This document shows positions 44,649 through 54,600 of a stretch of DNA of 64,000 nt, piece after piece. Numbering within the stretch: position 1 is the first letter of the stretch; each line of letters opens with the position of its first letter. The DNA is from Bradyrhizobium sp. sGM-13. Lineage in GTDB: Bacteria; Pseudomonadota; Alphaproteobacteria; Rhizobiales; Xanthobacteraceae. The notes under the pieces were generated by a model. The model had not been told where the DNA came from. It saw only the letters and a program-made list of their open reading frames with translations, and did not search any database. The position numbers and the translations under genes were made by a program. The stretch spans positions 1 through 64,000 of the forward strand of contig NZ_JAGWDK010000018.1 of NCBI RefSeq assembly GCF_018398875.1, in the 5' to 3' direction.

Positions 44649-45359
44649 TCATTGACTCCCATGGACCGCCTTCGCCAACGCAGCTTCATTGGACCGGACG
44701 AACAAAAAGCGGGACGCCACAGGTATTTCTGCGTCGGCGCGACCATCTCGGCCGATGAGGATTAATCCCGCTCCGCCATTAGCCACGGTTAGAATGACAG
44801 GTTCGCCCGTCCACGTTTTGATCGGCTCCATTCCGATGACAAACTCCCCCATCGGCTGGTCAAAATATTGGAGCCTTAGTTGCGGAGCGACCTCTGCCGC
44901 CGCAAGTCCGAAACCTAATTGCTGAGCGCGCGCATAAATGTCTGCCAGCGGTGCAGTATCGGTCTGAAAGCCGAGTTCGGCCGCCGACACCGCAAAAAGC
45001 TCCACGTTTGTTCTTGTAGTGCTGACGGTAAAGGCCGGTCGAGCGAGAATTTCTCCAGCCAAGCCTCCGATGCCACAGCCTGCTGCATCCAATGCGTTAA
45101 GGAGGGCAAACGAATTTGCAAACGTCCCTATTGTGATCGTTTTCCACACAGGAGCGGCGAACGCGGATCTGACTAGAACGGGCGGAGTTTTAGCTGCCTT
45201 GAGCGTCAAGCGGTTCTGCAGGACGTCTCGCGCCGTACATTGAGCACTGGCTTTGCTCGCGAAGAGGACGATGCACGCGGCGCAAAGCATAGCAATAATG
45301 AGGATATCGCCACTTTGTGTGGCGTGGTAACCGCTTTCCTTGCCAGCAGTTCGGTCCAT
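44649..45359 (-). CDS. Secreted or lipid-exposed protein, function unknown
   Basis: 236 residues with a hydrophobic export segment (ILIIAMLCAACIVLFASKAS) and a mature domain with repeated strands (TWTGEPVILTVANGGAGLIL, then ASRFLFVRSNEAAL) and the conserved LRLQYFDQPMGEF. Resembles secreted proteins seen in several Bradyrhizobium copies, but no function is assigned. The neighbouring region on both sides is gene-poor. Confidence 0.6.
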   Translation of the reverse strand: MDRTAGKESGYHATQSGDILIIAMLCAACIVLFASKASAQCTARDVLQNRLTLKAAKTPPVLVRSAFAAPVWKTITIGTFANSFALLNALDAAGCGIGGLAGEILARPAFTVSTTRTNVELFAVSAAELGFQTDTAPLADIYARAQQLGFGLAAAEVAPQLRLQYFDQPMGEFVIGMEPIKTWTGEPVILTVANGGAGLILIGRDGRADAEIPVASRFLFVRSNEAALAKAVHGSQ

Positions 45360-45711
45360 AGCGACCTACTTGCGCATGCTATTATGCGCGGCAATGCAAT
45401 CTAACAATTCCTTCAGTATCGTCCGCGCGAAGTGGTTCGCAGCGGGGCAAGCTTGTTATGCAAAAGCGAAGCGTTTGGGTCTCACTGCAAATCTGAGTTC
45501 TCGAACGACTATGTTGAGAACAGCGCGCTGCTTCAAAGCGGCTGCGGAACCGACGTGATATCGGAACAAAGAATACTGCAGTGACGCTTTGCGGTATGTG
45601 AACTAGCTTACATCCGCTCAAGACGTTTCCTTTCCGATAGGTCGCCTGTTGGCCCACCTTCATCGTCGTCCCTGCGAAAGCAGGGTCCCTTAGCCACAGG
45701 GTTGCGTGGTC
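45360..45711. other. Gene-poor segment
   Basis: Only short unsupported frames. A GNRA-loop hairpin CCCTGC-GAAA-GCAGGG near 45669-45684 begins the repeat cluster. Confidence 0.4.
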
Positions 45712-45808
45712 CGTAGGGGCAAAGGCGCGACAGCGCCGTGCCCACCATCTGTCATCGAGCGCGCTTCGTGATGGTGGGCACGCTTGCGTTTTGCCACCCT
45801 ACGATCCG
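45712..45808. repeat. Palindromic repeat of the GTAGGG-TGCCCACC type
   Basis: The ends CCGTAGGGGCAAAGGC and CGTTTTGCCACCCTACG are imperfect inverted arms. Inside, GTGCCCACCATC (45738-45749) pairs perfectly with GATGGTGGGCAC (45770-45781). Confidence 0.8.
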
Positions 45809-45999
45809 CGAGCTGATTTGCGGTGCGCCCAAACGAAACTTCAATGCGCGGCTGCGACCAATTGGCACGACGGGCAAATCACTTCCGATTTTCAGAAATC
45901 GTGTCAAGCCCGGGAATCAAAAATATTCCGCTTAACAACATGGGCAAATCATCTGCATAACTCCGCCCGTCTCACCCATTGAGGGGCGCTCGCGATCGT

Positions 46000-46320
46000 C
46001 ACGAACGTGCGGTGAGATGCGGTGGACGCGGAATGCGCAAGACGTAGGCGCAGGAAGCGTACGGCGAAGTCGTGTGGTTCGGGCGCCGCGGTGCTGGCGT
46101 TAAGTTCTTTGAGAAGCGAAAGCTTCTTGGGAGCGACGGAGGCAAAAGAGCCGTTCTCCGGGGAGAGCACGAAGTAAGCCGTAAAGCCATTGCGCAGGGA
46201 AGGCCGGGATGCTCCCGCTGTACCTGTATGCTCGTGTGCGCTTTTGCTATGCGCAATTGCACACGAGACCGCGGGTGCAGCCAGCATCCGGTCTTCCCTG
46301 CGCCCTCTGAATGAGAGAGC
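46000..46320. repeat. Dispersed pseudo-coding repeat
   Basis: The minus frames read Arg/Pro/His-rich strings (for example GKTGCWLHPRSRVQLRIAK, then REHPGLPCAMALRLT), which I recall as a spurious protein often called in Bradyrhizobium, so this is likely repetitive non-coding DNA. Near 46196 and 46288, CGCAGGGAAGGCCGG and CCGGTCTTCCCTGCG are inverted arms. No ribosome site is present. Confidence 0.5.
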
Positions 46321-46381
46321 GGGAAATGAAGATGCAAACCTCGGGCGCAATGCGTCGCGAGATCGCAAATACATACTCACT

Positions 46382-46484
46382 CGTCATCACCCGCGAAAGC
46401 GGGTGATCCAGTATTCCAGAGACGTCAATGATTGAGCCGATAAGCCGCGGCGTACTGGATCCCCCGCATGCGCGGGGGATGACG
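46382..46484. repeat. Palindromic repeat of the CGTCATC type
   Basis: CGTCATCACCCGCG...GGTGATCCAGTA on the left and TACTGGATC...GCGGGGGATGACG on the right are outer arms; each half folds on itself as a GC hairpin (CCCGC-GAAA-GCGGG and CCCCGC-AT-GCGGGG). It touches the stop of the glycosyltransferase gene. Confidence 0.8.
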
Positions 46485-46487
46485 ACC

Positions 46488-48086
46488 TTACCCAAGGCCG
46501 GCACCACGCCCGAAAACCCCCGCCAGCACGCGCCAGCGGAACAGCGGCGAATCCGGCGGTGGCGAGAGTTCGGGCGTCCAGCCGGTGAGTTTTTCCAGCG
46601 CGTAGGTATCCATCACCATCCCGCGCCAGACGCGCTCGACACGCTCCAGGGGCTGCCGCTTCGCCGTGGTGAGATGCCAGAGCGGCAGGCGGTGGTCCGG
46701 CTCGCGGGCGACGTAGAGGCCGGGATGATCCTTGATCAGGTTCATGCCGGGATCGCGAAAGCCTTGGAACCGTCCGCGCTCGTTGATCTGGATGACCGGC
46801 ACCTGCCCTTTGAAATACCAGCGCAACATTGCATAGGTGCGATAATCCGACGTGGCGATCCAGCTCGCACCGGTCTTCTGCAACTGATCCCGCGCGCGCG
46901 TCGCGACCTGCTCATAGCCGGCCTCGCCACCGATGGGATCGGTCCTGCCGATAAAATTCCAGGGCGCCGCAACGTAATAGAAGAACACGCCGACCACGAA
47001 GGCGATGCCGGAGATCACCGCCACCCTCGCCCACCGGAACGTCGATTGGACCATCCATTCCGAAAAGCCCTCGCGCGGCAGCATGACGAGGTTGATGGCG
47101 GTCGCGGCAAAGCCGGCGGGCCACAGGAACATCGGCCAAGTGTCACCGACGCGGAGCGTCAGCGACTTCCAGAGGAAATAGAGGAACGGCACCAGCACGG
47201 CGGTCGACAGCAGGATCGCGACCGGCTCGCGCGTGCGGTAACCGCGCCAGGCCGTCAGCGTGACGCCGGACAGCACCACCGGCAGCAGCACGAAGCCGAC
47301 AAGACCGAATTGCAGCCCGATGAATTCGCCGACGGTGCGGAGCGACAATTGATGGGTCGCGACCGCGCGCACGAACTGGAAACGAAACGAGGCCCAGTCA
47401 TGTTGCGCGTTCCAGATCAAGACCGGCGAGAATACGATCGCCGCGATCAGCGCTGCCCGCCATGGATACTGGCTGAGCAGCCAGCGGCGGCGCCAGTCCG
47501 GCACCAGCACGAACGCCACAACCGCCGGCAGCAGCATGATCGCGGTGAATTTCGACAGCAACGCCAACCCTGCGAACAGCCCCGCGGCAAGCCACCAGCG
47601 CGGGTTGCCGCTCTCGTTGAGCCGCACCAGCGCCCACAGCATCGCGACCGCAAACGGGATCATCGCGGTGTCGGGCGCGACCTTCGCCATCAACAGCCCG
47701 TAATACAGCGCTGCTTCCGGCAGCAGCAAGGCGAAGATCACGGCCCGAACATCATGCGTCACGCGCCGGACGATGTCGGCGAGCAGGAGCTGCGTGACCA
47801 GCATCGCGACGATGCCACCGAACCGCACACCGAGATTGGTGTCGCCGAAGATCGCGGTGCCGAACCGGATCAGCCAGGCGATGCCGGGCGGATGATCCAG
47901 AAAAGCGAGCGCGCTCTCCTTCGACCAGGTCCAGTAATAGGCCTCGTCGGTGCGCAGATCGAGCACGCTGGCATAGACCAGCCGCATCGCCGTCAACGTG
48001 GCGATCAGCAACGCCACTGCAAGCCAGGGCGGCGTGGCAGAACGGTCCGGTTTGGCTTGGCTGTTATTGGGCGGGGCTATGGTCAC
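46488..48086 (-). CDS. GT39-type (ArnT-like) membrane glycosyltransferase
   Basis: 532 residues with about 11 membrane helices in the first 400 residues and a periplasmic C-terminal domain. The catalytic loop after the first helix has DLRTDEAYYWTWSKESALAF, the Asp-Glu motif of GT39/ArnT enzymes that move a sugar from undecaprenyl phosphate to lipid A or proteins. HPPGIAWLIRFG follows. Acceptor unknown. Flanked on both sides by dispersed repeats. Start at 48086. Confidence 0.87.
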   Translation of the reverse strand: MTIAPPNNSQAKPDRSATPPWLAVALLIATLTAMRLVYASVLDLRTDEAYYWTWSKESALAFLDHPPGIAWLIRFGTAIFGDTNLGVRFGGIVAMLVTQLLLADIVRRVTHDVRAVIFALLLPEAALYYGLLMAKVAPDTAMIPFAVAMLWALVRLNESGNPRWWLAAGLFAGLALLSKFTAIMLLPAVVAFVLVPDWRRRWLLSQYPWRAALIAAIVFSPVLIWNAQHDWASFRFQFVRAVATHQLSLRTVGEFIGLQFGLVGFVLLPVVLSGVTLTAWRGYRTREPVAILLSTAVLVPFLYFLWKSLTLRVGDTWPMFLWPAGFAATAINLVMLPREGFSEWMVQSTFRWARVAVISGIAFVVGVFFYYVAAPWNFIGRTDPIGGEAGYEQVATRARDQLQKTGASWIATSDYRTYAMLRWYFKGQVPVIQINERGRFQGFRDPGMNLIKDHPGLYVAREPDHRLPLWHLTTAKRQPLERVERVWRGMVMDTYALEKLTGWTPELSPPPDSPLFRWRVLAGVFGRGAGLG

Positions 48087-48145
48087 GGCGCTTTCTCTTC
48101 GACCACCCCTGGAGTGTCAACCTGCCGCAACGGAAAAAGTTGGTC

Positions 48146-48260
48146 GTCGTCCCTGCGAACGCAGGGACCCATAACCACCAACCGCGGTAAGGAAAACGGC
48201 ATGAGCCACAGCCTCACTGACAGGCCGCGGAGTATGGGTCCCTGCGTTCGCAGGGACGAC
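48146..48260. repeat. Palindromic repeat with 28-base perfect arms
   Basis: Left arm 48146-48173 and right arm 48233-48260 are perfect inverted copies (GTCGTCCCTGCG ... GGGTCCCTGCG types). Each arm folds into a CCCTGCGAACGCAGGG hairpin. It lies between the divergent glycosyltransferase and cyclase starts, so it may carry or replace promoter sequence. Confidence 0.88.
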
Positions 48261-48297
48261 GGCGGGTGGTATTCACCGTATGAATTAGTCGCTACCA

Positions 48298-50055
48298 TTG
48301 CCCGATATCGACCCTGTGGATCGCATGGCCGCCCTCTCCCGAGACCAGATCACGACCTTCGTCCGAGGCATCAGCCTGCGGCAGATCCGCCTTATCACCG
48401 GCGTGATCCTGTTCGCCTATCTGGTCAGCCATTTCCTCAACCACGCGCTCGGCAACATCTCGCTGGAGGCGCTGGCGACCGGCGTCTATCTCCACACGTC
48501 GTTCTGGCAGTTCCTGCCGGTCACGATCCTGTTCTACGCGGCATGCCTGGTGCACACCGCGCTCGGCATCTGGGCGCTGTACGAACGCCGGCAATTCCGC
48601 TGGAAGGCGATCGAACCGCTGCAGCTTGCGCTCGGCCTCAGCGTGCCGATGCTGATCATCGCTCACATCATCGGCGTCCGGCTCGGCCAGACGCTTTATG
48701 GCCATGAAAAACTCTATCCGCAGGTGCTGTTCCTGTATTGGATCTGGGCGCCCTGGCGGATCTGGATGATGCTCGCGGTCATGACCATCGCCTGGGTCCA
48801 TGGCTGCATCGGACTGTATCTGTGGCTGCGGATGCGGGCGTTCTACAAGCGCGCCGCACCGTTCCTGCTTGCCGCGGCGGTACTTATTCCAACGCTCTCC
48901 ATGCTCGGCTTCTATCAGAGCGGGCGCATGGTGATTGACAATGACAGCGCGGAATGGCGGGCGGAAACCCAGTCGCAGCGCCAGATCGGCACGCAGGCCG
49001 AGGCGCAAGCGCTCGATCGCATTACCGACTATTTCCTGTTCGGCTATTTCGGCCTGATCGGCATCGCGCTAGTGGCGAGAGGCGTTCGCGCCATCAACGA
49101 GCGCCGCCGCGGCATGATCAGCCTGTCCTACGGCAACGGCCGCACGGTGCGCGTGCCGAAGGGCCTCAGCGTGCTCGAGGCGAGCCTGCGCAACAACGTG
49201 CCGCATGCCAGCGTCTGTGGCGGCCGCGCCCGCTGCTCGACCTGCCGCATCCGCATCATCGGCGACTGCTCTGCGCTGCCAGAGCCTTCGCAGCGCGAGG
49301 CGTTCGTGCTTAGCCGGGTCGGCACGTCGGATCCATCCATCCGCCTCGCCTGTCAGTTACGGCCGCCGTCCGATCTCTCATTCTTTCAACTCTTCCTGCC
49401 GCACACCTCCGCCGACGGTCACGAGTCGCACCCGACGCGGATTGGTCAGGAGCGCTATCTCGTCAGCCTATTCGTGGACATGCGCGGCTCGACCAAGCTT
49501 GCGGAAAAGCGCCTGCCGTTCGACACCGTCTTCATCGTCAACCGATTCCTCGGTGCGGTATCGCAGGCGGTGCTCGCGAGCGGCGGCATGCCGAACCAGT
49601 TCGTCGGCGATGGCATGCTGGCGCTGTTCGGGCTTTCGACCAGCCGGCAGGAAGCCTGCCGCCAGGCATTGCTGGCGGCTGCGATGATCGCCGCCAACAT
49701 CGATGAATTGAATAAATTTCTCGAACATGATTTGCGCGAACCGATCCGCTTCGGCATCGGCATCAACGGCGGCGAAGTGATAGTCGGTGATATCGGCTAC
49801 CGTGATCACATGGTGTTCACCGCGCTCGGCGACGCCGTCAATGTCGCGGCGCGCTTGCAGGACATGACCAAGAGCCTTGCATGCGAAGTCGTCATCTCGG
49901 ACGAAGTTCGCGCTACCGCAGGCCTCGCCGCCGATGCATTGCCGCAGCATGAAGTCGAGATCCGCGGACGCAACGAGCCGATGATCGTACGCAGCGTGAC
50001 AGATGCGCGGATGCTGCCGGCGCTGGCTAACGAAGAGCAAAGCGCCGCTGCGTGA
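48298..50055 (+). CDS. Redox-coupled class III adenylate cyclase (membrane, [2Fe-2S])
   Basis: 585 residues in three parts. Residues 25-275 hold six membrane helices with His45/His49, His86, His123 and His168, like the di-heme b anchor of succinate dehydrogenase. Residues 280-370 are an adrenodoxin-type ferredoxin with Cys307, Cys313, Cys316 and Cys352 (spacing C-x5-C-x2-C-x35-C). Residues 385-560 are the cyclase catalytic domain: metal Asp394 in LFVDMRGST, Asp438 in FVGDGMLALFG, and Asn515/Arg519 in GDAVNVAARL. Known relatives (CyaC of Sinorhizobium) sense quinone redox state through such an anchor. Start is TTG 48298; ATG 48325 is the alternative. Confidence 0.87.
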   Translation: MPDIDPVDRMAALSRDQITTFVRGISLRQIRLITGVILFAYLVSHFLNHALGNISLEALATGVYLHTSFWQFLPVTILFYAACLVHTALGIWALYERRQFRWKAIEPLQLALGLSVPMLIIAHIIGVRLGQTLYGHEKLYPQVLFLYWIWAPWRIWMMLAVMTIAWVHGCIGLYLWLRMRAFYKRAAPFLLAAAVLIPTLSMLGFYQSGRMVIDNDSAEWRAETQSQRQIGTQAEAQALDRITDYFLFGYFGLIGIALVARGVRAINERRRGMISLSYGNGRTVRVPKGLSVLEASLRNNVPHASVCGGRARCSTCRIRIIGDCSALPEPSQREAFVLSRVGTSDPSIRLACQLRPPSDLSFFQLFLPHTSADGHESHPTRIGQERYLVSLFVDMRGSTKLAEKRLPFDTVFIVNRFLGAVSQAVLASGGMPNQFVGDGMLALFGLSTSRQEACRQALLAAAMIAANIDELNKFLEHDLREPIRFGIGINGGEVIVGDIGYRDHMVFTALGDAVNVAARLQDMTKSLACEVVISDEVRATAGLAADALPQHEVEIRGRNEPMIVRSVTDARMLPALANEEQSAAA

Positions 50056-50438
50056 AATCACGCCGGCAATGGTGGTTCGAGGCGCATGAATAATCGTTCA
50101 GAAAATTGTCGGCGAACGCGGCGCGGCCATGCCCAAGCGCGGCGCCGCCATGCCGAAGGCTCGCCGCCGCCACGCTCCAGGCGGAAGAATGGCGTCAACG
50201 CAGCGGATCGATCCACTCGCCAAAAATTGGAATTGCCGGCCGCCCGGCCGCGTCAAATGGGCCGGAAACCCTCAAAACGGCTGGAATCGGCTGGAAATGG
50301 GGGCATTTTCGCCGAAACGGCCGGTCCGTTTAAGCTACCCAGCCTGCCCCAACCCGCGTATCCTCGCGGTGCGGGCATGCCGGTTAGTGCGGGGACCGAC
50401 GGCTCGCTTATTTTGTTGATTCCGCGGAGACGACGTGA
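50056..50438. other. Leader region of the cold-shock gene
   Basis: No supported gene; GC-rich frames start near 50086-50129 but are Arg/Pro-rich without known domains. About 150-200 bases before the cold-shock start are likely its 5' leader. Confidence 0.45.
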
Positions 50439-50639
50439 ATGGCTAAAGGTACGGTGAAGTGGTTCAATCCAACGAAGGGTTATGGGTTCATCCAGCCCTC
50501 AAGCGGCGGCAAGGACGTGTTCGTTCATATTTCGGCAGTTGAGAAAGCTGGTCTTTCGACACTCAATGAAGGGCAGACCGTCGAGTACGAAGAGATCGCC
50601 AACCGCGGCAAGACTTCGGCCGAGAATCTCAAGGTTTAG
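50439..50639 (+). CDS. Cold shock protein (CspA family)
   Basis: 66-residue single-domain RNA-binding protein: RNP1 block [20 protein letters not shown] includes the RNP2 segment VFVHIS, and it begins [17 protein letters not shown]. Binds single-stranded RNA or DNA and melts secondary structure. A long leader precedes it, which may be an RNA thermosensor as in other csp genes, but that is not demonstrated. No terminator hairpin is apparent before 50787. Confidence 0.95.
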   Translation: MAKGTVKWFNPTKGYGFIQPSSGGKDVFVHISAVEKAGLSTLNEGQTVEYEEIANRGKTSAENLKV

Positions 50640-50786
50640 CGCGACCACATAATCGGCAACGGCGCACTCTCGGAGTTAGATCCGGGAGTAGGGCTTAAGA
50701 AACTTCTCGAAACTGTGAGCGTTCGGCGGAGCGGGCACCGCTTCTGCACGCACGATGGCTAGATCGTTGCGCGAAAAACCGGCCGC

Positions 50787-51446
50787 TCAATCTTCCGTGA
50801 CCCACTTCTGAACCGTCATCACGTCGGGTGGCTGCAGGTAGCCGCGCGGCCAGAGATCGACGACCCACTCGACCTTGGTGGCGCGATCGACCAGCACCGC
50901 GGTGTTGTGCGGCGTCTGCAATACCAGCGTATTGCCGCGATAGCGCGGATCGCCGATCGCGTGATGCTTCAACAGGCCCCACTCCTGCAGCACCAGCAAA
51001 AGGCTGGTGGTGTTGCGCGTGGTGTCCCAGCAATCGTAATTGTGCTTGTCGTCGAAGTAGCGGAAGTCAGCCTTCGCGACGCGCTTGTTGGTGCCGATGA
51101 TCGGCCCCATGCGGCGATCGAACCACACCACCGCCTTCTGCACCGCCGCCCGTTCGGCCGCAGCCGAGGCGCGGCCCGCTTGCATGATCTGCGTCAACGC
51201 ACTGCGGTCGCCGGCCGTGAAATCGAGGATCTCGCGGCGCCGGCAGACGAAGCCGTAGCACACGGTCATGGATTTGGCTGACGGCGGATAGATCGAAACC
51301 GAGCTGTAGAGGTTGGCGATCTCCGCACTCATCTCGACCGCTCTCGCCGGCAGCGCTGCAAACAGCGCGGTCAGGAGCACGCCAAACGCGACCGCGAAGC
51401 TGGTCCGCGTTCGGCTTCCCTGTATCGGCGGAGCGGCGCCTCTCAT
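50787..51446 (-). CDS. Secreted conserved protein of unknown function
   Basis: 219 residues with a signal peptide (TSFAVAFGVLLTALFAALPA, cleaved after RA). The mature part has a conserved KSMTVCYGFVCRRREILDF with two Cys, WFDRRMGPIIGTNKRVAKAD, NYDCWDTTRNTTSLLLVLQE and a TPHNTAVLVDRATKVEWVVD end. The Cys, Asp and His are conserved-looking, so a Cys peptidase-like fold is conceivable but not recognised. The ATG at 51446 starts it; the longer open frame upstream is non-coding. Diverges from putA, start to start 247 bases. Confidence 0.75.
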   Translation of the reverse strand: MRGAAPPIQGSRTRTSFAVAFGVLLTALFAALPARAVEMSAEIANLYSSVSIYPPSAKSMTVCYGFVCRRREILDFTAGDRSALTQIMQAGRASAAAERAAVQKAVVWFDRRMGPIIGTNKRVAKADFRYFDDKHNYDCWDTTRNTTSLLLVLQEWGLLKHHAIGDPRYRGNTLVLQTPHNTAVLVDRATKVEWVVDLWPRGYLQPPDVMTVQKWVTED

Positions 51447-51670
51447 GATTCCTGCTGTTCCCAAGCGACGGCGTGCCTGACGATTAGCGCGGCTCCTGCA
51501 CGCTGCCAACCAGCAAGCCCGCGATCTGTGGATCAGGCCGCGGAAATTCCGGCCGCTGTGTTTTCCATGCGCCAGTCGGTTCCGCCAGCGCCGGCATCCC
51601 CAGCGCAATTGAGGGGACTTGCGGGCCTGTTCCGCCCATCCCGGCCCCGTTAGACTGGGCGAAGCCAAGA

Positions 51671-51698
51671 GAAATCCCATGCTAGAAATCCCATGCTG
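51671..51698 (+). repeat. 14-base tandem duplication at the putA start
   Basis: GAAATCCCATGCTA is followed directly by GAAATCCCATGCTG. Each copy has an ATG, 14 bases apart, so the first (51679) is out of frame and gives a six-codon reading frame that ends TGA at 51697-51699, overlapping the true putA start (51693). Confidence 0.85.
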
Positions 51699-54600
51699 AT
51701 TCCTCCGTCGCCGCTTCCGCCCTTCAGCGCGCCCTACGCGCCCGATGACCGCGCGATGGCCGCCAGCCTGCTCCAGGCCGCGCGGCTGGACGCGGCGCAG
51801 GAGCGGCGCATCGAGCGCGCAGCGACTGCGCTGATCAAGGCCATCAGGGCCAATGACGATCCGCTCGGCGGGGTCGAGGACATGCTGCGCGAGTTCGCGC
51901 TGTCGACCAAGGAGGGCCTTGCGCTGATGGTGCTGGCGGAAGCGCTGTTGCGGGTCCCGGACGCCCGCACCGCCGACCAGTTCATCGAGGACAAGCTCGG
52001 CCAGGGCGACTTCATCCATCATGAAACCAGGTCAAGCGCCTTCCTGGTCAACGCCTCGGCGTGGGCGCTCGGCATGTCGGCCCGCGTGATCCAGCCCGGC
52101 GAGACCCCGCAGGGCACCATCGGGCGGCTGACCAAGCGGCTGGGCGCGCCCGCGGTGCGGGCGGCAACGCGGCAAGCGATGCGACTGATGGGCAATCATT
52201 TCGTGCTCGGCGAGACCATCGAGGCGGCGCTGTCGCGGGCGCAACCGCATTCCGCGCGCCAGCAACGCTACTCCTTCGACATGCTCGGCGAAGGCGCCCG
52301 CACCGCCGACGACGCCGCGCGCTACTTCACTTCCTATGCCAGTGCCATCGAGGCGATCGGCCGCACGGCCGATGACCGTCCCCTGCCCGACCGGCCCGGC
52401 ATCTCGGTCAAGCTCTCGGCACTACATCCCCGCTTCGAGGCGGTGAGCCAAGCGCGAGTGATGGACGAACTGGTCCCGCGGCTGATCGACCTCGCCAGGC
52501 AAGCCAAAGCCTATGATCTCAATTTCACCGTTGATGCCGAGGAAGCGGACCGGCTGGAATTGTCGCTCGACGTGATTGCGGCAGCCTTCGCTGATCCCTC
52601 GCTTGCGGGCTGGGACGGATTTGGCCTCGCGGTCCAGGCCTATCAGAAACGGGCCAGTGACGTGATCGATTACGTCAATCGTCTCGCACGCGGCCTGGAC
52701 CGCAACATGATGGTGCGGCTGGTCAAGGGCGCCTATTGGGATACCGAGATCAAGCGCGCGCAGGAACGCGGGCTCGACGGCTATCCCGTATTCACCCGCA
52801 AGGCGATGACGGACCTGAACTACGTTGCCTGCGCAAAACAATTGCTGGCGCTGCGACCACGGATATTTCCGCAGTTCGCCACTCACAATGCGCTGACGGT
52901 CGCGACCATCCTCGAACTGGCAACGGAGCAGAGCGGATTTGAATTCCAGCGCCTGCACGGCATGGGCGAGGCCCTCTACGCAAAGCTGGGCGAGGACCGT
53001 CCCGATATCGCTCATCGCACCTACGCGCCGGTCGGCAGCCACCGCGACCTCCTGGCCTATCTGGTGCGGCGATTGCTGGAGAACGGCGCCAACTCATCCT
53101 TTGTCGCGCTCGCCGCCGACGAGGCGGTGCCGGTCTCGCAATTGCTGCGGCGCCCCGCTGACATCGTCGGCAGCGCCGACAATGCCAGACATCCGAATAT
53201 CCCGCAGCCGCGCGACCTCTATGGGCCGCAACGAAAAAACTCCCGCGGAATCGAATTCGGTGAACGCGCGGCGTTGAGCAAACTCGTCTCGGCCATCGCT
53301 GCGGAACGACTGCCCGCATCCGGAAGCATTGCGGAAGCGACGGAGGTGGAGGCGAATGCGGCGGTATCGGCCGCACGCGCCGGCTTCACGAATTGGAGTA
53401 GAACGCCGGCCAAAACACGCGCAGCCGTGCTGAAAAAAGCTGCGGATCTCCTGGAAGCCCGCGCGGCGCATTTCATCGCACTGCTGCAACGAGAGGGCCG
53501 CAAGACGCTGGACGATTCGGTATCAGAAGTTCGCGAAGCCGTGGACTTCTGCCGCTACTATGCGGCGCAGGGACGCGAGCTGTTTGGCGATAGCAAGCCG
53601 CTGCCGGGACCGACCGGCGAGAGCAATATGCTCCGTCTGCGCGGCCGCGGCATCTTCGTCGCGATCTCGCCGTGGAATTTTCCACTGGCGATATTCCTCG
53701 GACAGGTCACGGCGGCATTGATGGCAGGCAACGCGGTCGTCGCGAAGCCGGCCGAGCAGACGCCGCTGATTGCGGCCGAAGCCATCGGGCTGTTGCACGA
53801 AGCCGGCGTGCCGGCGTCAGCGCTGCATCTGGTGGCCGGCAACGGCCGGATCGGCGGCGCGCTGGTCGCGCATCCCGATATCGCCGGCGTCGTCTTCACC
53901 GGCTCGACAGAAGTGGCGCGCACGATCAACCGCGCGCTCGCTGCCAAAGATGGGCCGATCGTGCCGCTGATCGCCGAGACCGGCGGCATCAATGCGATGA
54001 TCGTCGATGCCACCGCGCTGCCCGAACAGGTCGCCGACGACGTCGTGACCTCGGCCTTCCGCTCCGCCGGCCAGCGCTGCTCGGCACTGCGGCTGTTGTT
54101 CCTGCAGGACGATGTCGCCGACCGCGTGATTGAGATGATTGCGGGCGCGGCGCGCGAACTCGTCATCGGCAACCCCAGTGATCCAGCCACGCATATCGGA
54201 CCGGTGATCGACGCCGAGGCCAAGCAGCGGCTGGACGCGCATATCGAACGGATGAAGAAAGAAGCCCGGGTGCACTTTGCGGGTCACGCACCACAAGGCA
54301 ATTACGTCGCGCCGCATATTTTTGAACTGTCCGATGCTGGCCAGCTCACGGAGGAAGTGTTCGGCCCGGTGCTGCACGTGGTGCGCTATCGCGCCGACCG
54401 ATTTAACGAGGTGCTGCAATCGGTCGAGCGCTCCGGCTACGGGCTCACCCTCGGCATTCATTCCCGGATCGACGATACGGTGGAAGACACGATCGAGCGC
54501 CTGCAGGTCGGCAACATCTATGTCAACCGTAACATGATCGGCGCCGTCGTCGGCGTGCAGCCGTTCGGCGGCCACGGGCTATCCGGCACCGGGCCCAAGG

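Noticed and set aside
45660-48260. Repeats as a CRISPR array
   Set aside because: The repeats are different palindromic elements, not identical direct repeats with regular spacers, and no cas gene is near.
46428-48707. A 759-codon open frame on the plus strand
   Set aside because: Antisense to the glycosyltransferase gene and crossing repeats; its composition (Arg, His, Gln runs) is not protein-like.
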